64,000 nt of DNA, taken from assembly GCF_001403615.1 (NCBI RefSeq), contig NZ_LN879456.1:372001-436000 (forward strand). Direction: 5' to 3'. Of the stretch, positions 59,814-64,000 are shown one piece after another (positions within the stretch are counted from its first letter, which is position 1; every line of letters begins with the position of its first letter). Under the pieces are notes generated by a model. It had not been told where the DNA came from. It did no database searches and saw only the letters and a list, made by a program, of their open reading frames with translations. Source of the DNA: Desnuesiella massiliensis (GTDB taxonomy: Bacteria > Bacillota > Clostridia > Clostridiales > Clostridiaceae). The translations under genes were made by a program, and so were the position numbers.

Positions 59814-60410
59814 ATGAAAAATAGGGAATTGGTAAAGGATTATCTTTTAATAACACTATCAAGTTTATTGATGGCTGTTGCAGTAAACTTCTTTTTTAAA
59901 GAACATACATTAGCACCGGGTGGTATAACAGGAATGTCCATAGTTGTAAATGCTATTACAGGACTACCTTTGGAGTATGTATCCTTTGGTATATCAGGGC
60001 CATTATTAATAATGGGAATAATATTCTTAGGAAAAAGCTTCGGTATTAAAACTTTATATATAACATTAACTACTCCAATATTTTTAAAGTTAATTCCACA
60101 AGTTCATATAACGAATAACCTTTTAATAGCTGGAATTTTCGGGGGATTACTTGTAGGAACTGCTATCGGCATAGCTTTAACAAGAGAATGTGCTACAGGA
60201 GGAACTGATTTACTTGCAATGTTAATAAATAAAGTGATCAAATTTTTAAAACTGCCTGTAATATTATTTTTATTAGATGGAACTGTGGTAGTTGCCTCAG
60301 GATTTATTAGTAAAAATTATATGGTATCAATTTACTCTTTGCTTTCTTTATTAGTAATAGTGAAGAGTGTAAGCTTTATTACCACTAAATTTAAACTTAA
60401 TTTTAATTAG
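59814..60410 (+). CDS. YitT/YczE-type membrane protein without the DUF2179 domain
   Basis: 198 residues with five to six membrane helices. LKEHTLAPGGITGMSIVVN-like start (here FKEHTLAPGGITG) and TRECATGGTDLLAMLINK are the YitT-family signatures. Ordinary YitT proteins are about 280 residues and end in a cytoplasmic DUF2179 domain; this one stops after the membrane part. The function of the family is not established. It has its own terminator. Confidence 0.8.
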   Translation: MKNRELVKDYLLITLSSLLMAVAVNFFFKEHTLAPGGITGMSIVVNAITGLPLEYVSFGISGPLLIMGIIFLGKSFGIKTLYITLTTPIFLKLIPQVHITNNLLIAGIFGGLLVGTAIGIALTRECATGGTDLLAMLINKVIKFLKLPVILFLLDGTVVVASGFISKNYMVSIYSLLSLLVIVKSVSFITTKFKLNFN

Positions 60411-60420
60411 TTAGAAGTTT

Positions 60421-60462
60421 TTAGCAGCTTACTTGATAAAAGTAAGCTGCTAAATTTAATAA
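60421..60462 (+). terminator. Terminator after the YitT-like gene
   Basis: TTAGCAGCTTACTT (60421-60434) and AAGTAAGCTGCTAA (60440-60453), 14-bp perfect stem, then ATTTAATAAT. Confidence 0.75.
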
Positions 60463-60468
60463 TATAAA

Positions 60469-62025
60469 TTATTTATTTATAGATAAAGTATTTTTTATAG
60501 TATATATATTTTTAACAATGGAACGCAATCTTACGATGTCTTGTTTATTTAGTACTGGTGAGATATTTATTATATCTACCTCTATGTTTAACTTTAGGGG
60601 GACAGTACTTATAATTATATCAATATCTTCTAAGTCGCTTATCTTTATAAAGGAGGAGGATTTGGTAATCACTATATCTAATTCACCAATCTCATGACGG
60701 AGCTTGTTTCTTAAAAACATAGTTTCACCTGTGCCACCATGGCAAACCAACAGGGTTTTAAGGGGTTTCTTCGCTCTATCGATTGCCGAAGCTAGGTGAA
60801 GCGTTATATATCCGATTTCATCGTCATTAATCTTAACATCTAAAAATGCTTCAAGGATATATATAGAATCCTTTACAACCTTAAAGGTGTTTGGATAGTA
60901 TTTAAAAATCTCATCTAAAATTGGATTAGAGGTGAATATTCCATACTTAATGCCATTGATAACTGGTTTTAAATGAGTCACCAAAGATGCCAAAAGCTCA
61001 CTATCTTGACTTAGTGGAACCCTAATTGTGTTTTCCCAGTGAAGAATCAAAGCCTTAGCAATGGCTATAACCTCTGTAGCTTCATTATTATCTGCATTAT
61101 CCATATTAAGCATACTATTAATAAAATTATTTGTTTTAGAACATAGAAGGTGCAGCACTAAATTATATATCTCATCTTCTGGAAAATTTATGTTAAAGGC
61201 TGCTTCTAAATTTCTAAATAATTCTGTTGCGATATTAAACTCTGAAGTTCCCTTTAATTTTTCTTTATATTCTTCAGAAATATTAATATATTTATTTGAT
61301 GATACCCTGATAAAGATTATAATTACACTGACTAAAAGAGCTAATAGGGACTCGTCTGATAGATTGTAATTTACAATACTTTCTGTAGAAAGCACAGCAT
61401 CTTTTAATTTAATAAAATCGATATCAATAAAATCTTTGAAAATTTTTAAAGGGGTATAGGATATACCGGTTTCTTTCCCTCCATTGTTTAAAACATCTAA
61501 AAGTTCTAGATAGCTTTTATTTGAACAAATAAGATAGAACATGGCTTCTCTTAGGTTTTCTTCATTTGCATCTATTTCTGTACCATAATTAGTTTTTCTA
61601 ACTAACCTAATATTGTATTTCTTTAGCCATTTTTCTACAGCAAGTAAATCTTTGTGTATGGTAGCACGACTGACATAAAGACTACTGGATAGATCCCTTA
61701 TTCTAAGTTTTGAATTACTTACAAAGAGTTTTGCAAGAATGTAGTTTATTCTATCCTCTGGAGAATATTCTTCTATAAAGTTTGACTTTATAGCAAGGCT
61801 ATTTAAAACTTTAAGTTTAACGCTTTCATCTCCGCGAATGGCAATTCCTACACCTATCTTTTTATCTAAAGTCAAATTAAATTCTTTAAGCCATTCTTCA
61901 AGAATCAATAAATCATTCCTAATTGTTTTATTACTGCAGTTCAATGCGGTTGCAATAGTATTTACTGTCATATAAGCATTTTTACTGAGCAAAAGTTCAG
62001 CTTCCGATATTATTCTTTTGTTCAT
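60469..62025 (-). CDS. BglG/MtlR-type PTS-regulated transcriptional activator
   Basis: Start at ATG 62025 (518 residues) after AAGGAGGTTG. Two N-terminal helix-turn-helix domains (about 1-60 with ATALNCSNKTIRNDLLILEEWLKE; 85-150 with LSSSLYVSRATIHKDLLAVEKWLKK), two PRD domains (about 165-380) and an EIIB-Gat-like domain (about 395-490, KTLLVCHGGTGET with the phospho-Cys). The EIIA-Mtl domain found in MtlR is missing. Activity should depend on PTS phosphorylation. Divergent from the alcohol dehydrogenase gene; the EIIBC at 56459 or a distant PTS may be its target. Confidence 0.85.
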   Translation of the reverse strand: MNKRIISEAELLLSKNAYMTVNTIATALNCSNKTIRNDLLILEEWLKEFNLTLDKKIGVGIAIRGDESVKLKVLNSLAIKSNFIEEYSPEDRINYILAKLFVSNSKLRIRDLSSSLYVSRATIHKDLLAVEKWLKKYNIRLVRKTNYGTEIDANEENLREAMFYLICSNKSYLELLDVLNNGGKETGISYTPLKIFKDFIDIDFIKLKDAVLSTESIVNYNLSDESLLALLVSVIIIFIRVSSNKYINISEEYKEKLKGTSEFNIATELFRNLEAAFNINFPEDEIYNLVLHLLCSKTNNFINSMLNMDNADNNEATEVIAIAKALILHWENTIRVPLSQDSELLASLVTHLKPVINGIKYGIFTSNPILDEIFKYYPNTFKVVKDSIYILEAFLDVKINDDEIGYITLHLASAIDRAKKPLKTLLVCHGGTGETMFLRNKLRHEIGELDIVITKSSSFIKISDLEDIDIIISTVPLKLNIEVDIINISPVLNKQDIVRLRSIVKNIYTIKNTLSINK

Positions 62026-62254
62026 ATTCAACCTCCTTGAAAGTGCTAGGTTTATGAAGATTAAAGTATCTTTAGGACTATTATACACAAAATACATTTA
62101 TTTTACGAAGGTCATTAAATGTTTAATTTACCACAATAAGGTGGAAAGAACTACTGAAGGGTATCCTTACAAATCAAGATGACAAGAATAATTTAATCAA
62201 TATTGTCTATAAATTGCCACATCTTTTAGTTAAGTTTTGTTGCTGTCAACTATG

Positions 62255-62283
62255 TTGAATGCTATATATGAGCTAATTATAAT
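62255..62283 (+). promoter_or_regulatory. Sigma-A promoter of the alcohol dehydrogenase gene
   Basis: TTGAAT (62255-62260), 17 bp, TATAAT (62278-62283), about 45 bases before the start. Confidence 0.7.
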
Positions 62284-62328
62284 TAAGTTATAATGTTAAA
62301 TCAATCAAAATAATATTAAGGGAGGAAA

Positions 62329-63483
62329 ATGATGTTTAACTATTTTCAACCATCAAAAATTCATTTTGGACAAGGTATGCTAGAAAAACTAGCAAAAATA
62401 TCTTCAAAGTATGGGGACAGATGTATGTTGGTTACAACTCCAAATGTGGAACCATTAGATAAACTTTTTGGAAGAGTGAAGAATCTATTATCTTCAGAGG
62501 GTATTGAAGTAATTCATTTTGATAAGGTATTACCTAATCCAACTGTAGAGATTGTTAACGAAGGATTTAAGTTAGCAGCAGAACATAAGGTGGATTTTAT
62601 TTTAGCAGTAGGGGGCGGCTCCAGTATAGATACAGCTAAGATAATAGCCTTAACTAATGGCTTAGAATCCATAGATTGGGATAATTTATTTTCAAATTAT
62701 ACAAATCCCTTTGAAAATTATTCGCCATTAAGTGAATATAAACTACCTTTAATTGTAGTACCCACTACATCAGGAACTGGAAGTCAGGTTACTCAAGCGG
62801 CAGTGATTACTAAAGGTTTGGAAAAAAATACAATATTTCATCCGAATAACTTCTCAAATGAATGTATAATAGATCCAGAGCTGATGAAGACACTTCCGCT
62901 AAAGATAACTGCTTCTACTGGATTTGATGCATTCACCCATGCTTTTGAAAGCTATATAAATAAAAGAGCATCTGTATTTACAGATATTCAAGGAATTAAG
63001 GCCATGAAACTGGTAATAGAAAACCTACCAAAAGCTGTTATGGACGGGCAAAACTTAGAATATAGAGAAAACCTTGCAATAGCAGATAGTTTAGCAGGAT
63101 GCAGCTTAGCCAATTCAGGTGCATCAACTCCGCATCCTTTAAGTGAAATTATAGGAGGCATAACCAACATATCACATGGAGAAAGTTTAGCAGTAGTTTT
63201 CCCAGCCTTTGTTAAGTGGTCATGGAACAATAATATAACTAAGTTTGCTAAGGTTGCCAGACAATTTAATAAGGAACTATATAAGGCAGAGGATAGAGAG
63301 GCAGCGGAAGCTTTATATGATGAATTAGTTAAGTTCTTAAAGATTATTGGTTTATACAAAACTTTAAAGGATTTTGGTGTAACAGAGAAACAATTAGAAG
63401 AGATTTTGCAGTGTCCAATTTTGGGATTCTTACCTTTTGGAAGTAAGGAAGAGTTACAAGATATTATCAGAAGCTCATATTAA
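62329..63483 (+). CDS. Iron-containing alcohol dehydrogenase
   Basis: 384 residues, tandem ATG start after GGGAGG. NAD(P)-binding N-terminal part with AVGGGSSIDTAKIIAL and PTTSGTGSQVTQAAVI; C-terminal metal site with TGFDAFTHAFESYI (Asp and His ligands), GASTPHPLSEIIGG and ISHGESLAVVFP. This is the butanol dehydrogenase/group III ADH type common in clostridia, reducing aldehydes to alcohols in fermentation; the substrate range cannot be read off. The phosphatase gene follows after 17 bases. Confidence 0.92.
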   Translation: MMFNYFQPSKIHFGQGMLEKLAKISSKYGDRCMLVTTPNVEPLDKLFGRVKNLLSSEGIEVIHFDKVLPNPTVEIVNEGFKLAAEHKVDFILAVGGGSSIDTAKIIALTNGLESIDWDNLFSNYTNPFENYSPLSEYKLPLIVVPTTSGTGSQVTQAAVITKGLEKNTIFHPNNFSNECIIDPELMKTLPLKITASTGFDAFTHAFESYINKRASVFTDIQGIKAMKLVIENLPKAVMDGQNLEYRENLAIADSLAGCSLANSGASTPHPLSEIIGGITNISHGESLAVVFPAFVKWSWNNNITKFAKVARQFNKELYKAEDREAAEALYDELVKFLKIIGLYKTLKDFGVTEKQLEEILQCPILGFLPFGSKEELQDIIRSSY

Positions 63484-63500
63484 ATCAGGAGGAGACCTTA

Positions 63501-64000
63501 ATGTATAAATTAGTTTGTATAGATATGGATGGCACTCTTTTAGACAGTAACTTTACTATTCCAGCGGAAAACATAAGAGTTTTACGAGAAGCTATAAAAA
63601 AAGGAACAGAGATAGCATTAGTTTCTGGTAGGCCATATAATATTGGAAAATACTTTGCAAATATTATAGCTCCCCAAGTTCATGTTATAGGAACTAATGG
63701 AACATATTTTAGGTATAAGAATGTATCCTATGAAAAGAATTTAAATAGGGAGCAAATAAAGAAGATTTACGAGGTCATATCTAAATATGATTTAACAGTT
63801 CACTTCAAAGGATACAATAAGCTTATTAGTAATGTGCCTGTAGAAATAGATCATCCTTATAAGAGAGTAAATCCTATGCTTAAAGAAGAAGATAGAATTC
63901 AATTTGTTGAAAATGCATCAATAGATAATCTATTGGATGCAGATAATGGAGATATATTTAAGGCTATATCCTTTAATAGAAATAGGGATTTTATAGGTAT
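63501..64000 (+). CDS. Cof-type HAD hydrolase, N-terminal part (cut by window end)
   Basis: 166 codons are visible from ATG 63501 after AGGAGGAG. YKLVCIDMDGTLLDS holds the nucleophile Asp (motif I, DMDGTL), ALVSGRPYNI the motif II Ser, and VIGTNGTYF the start of the C2 cap, all typical of Cof/YidA-type sugar-phosphate phosphatases. The C-terminal Lys and Asp motifs lie beyond the window. Probably co-transcribed with the alcohol dehydrogenase. Confidence 0.88.
   Translation, partial: MYKLVCIDMDGTLLDSNFTIPAENIRVLREAIKKGTEIALVSGRPYNIGKYFANIIAPQVHVIGTNGTYFRYKNVSYEKNLNREQIKKIYEVISKYDLTVHFKGYNKLISNVPVEIDHPYKRVNPMLKEEDRIQFVENASIDNLLDADNGDIFKAISFNRNRDFIG

Noticed and set aside
1..64000. CRISPR arrays, tRNA or rRNA genes, prophage
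   Set aside because: No regularly spaced repeats, no CCA-ended cloverleaf or rRNA signature, and no phage structural genes were seen.

Overview
The window is AT-rich DNA of a low-GC Gram-positive anaerobe, most likely a Clostridium sensu stricto or close relative. The evidence is the strong AGGAGG-type ribosome sites, codon choice dominated by AGA and A/T-ending codons, dense rho-independent terminators, an adenosylcobalamin-dependent ribonucleotide reductase, PTS sugar systems and a clostridial-type pur operon. It is chromosomal, with one intact insertion sequence (IS1182-like, about 9521-11429). I see no rRNA, tRNA, CRISPR array or phage genes.

Layout. 1-9450: mixed housekeeping genes: a HAD phosphatase end, a YprB-like nuclease, a secreted ComEC-like metallo-hydrolase, plsC, murQ, a SigY-like ECF sigma operon, a PEPCK-like P-loop protein, a CmpB-type membrane protein and a SagB-type oxidoreductase. 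9521-11429: the IS element. 11450-27951: DUF378, an Lrp regulator, a candidate small RNA, a small membrane protein, a PHP phosphoesterase, class II ribonucleotide reductase with an NrdR-like site on its promoter, a gamma-carbonic anhydrase-like protein, a second ComEC-like hydrolase, free-Met-sulfoxide reductase, a P-type ATPase under a yybP-ykoY (Mn2+) riboswitch, an SDR protein, YaaR, NAD synthase and an NfeD/stomatin pair.

28038-37763 is the most interesting block: a sigma-54 promoter followed by a lactose/cellobiose-family PTS (IIB, IIC, IIA), a GH4 6-phospho-glycosidase, a small membrane protein, a LevR-type sigma-54 activator with PRD and PTS-like domains, a BadF-type amino-sugar kinase, AnmK and a MupG-type 6-phospho-muramidase. 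Together with murQ (3731-4639) this looks like uptake and breakdown of cell-wall disaccharides (GlcNAc-MurNAc or chitobiose type) through a Lac-family PTS under sigma-54 control.

37941-41884: lysoplasmalogenase-like protein, HD hydrolase, a short alanine-racemase homologue, and small Met/His/Cys-rich proteins. 42152-53224: a guanine riboswitch and the pur operon purL-E-C-F-M-N-H-D, which supplies most of IMP synthesis; purK and purB are not in it. 53394-64000: a metallo-hydrolase, an AbrB-like protein, an acyltransferase, a broken GNAT gene, a glucose-family PTS EIIBC with unusual codon use plus an M20 peptidase, a YitT-like protein, a BglG/MtlR-type PRD regulator, an iron alcohol dehydrogenase and the start of a Cof-type phosphatase. 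Gene calls rest on reading motifs and family resemblance; no database search was run.
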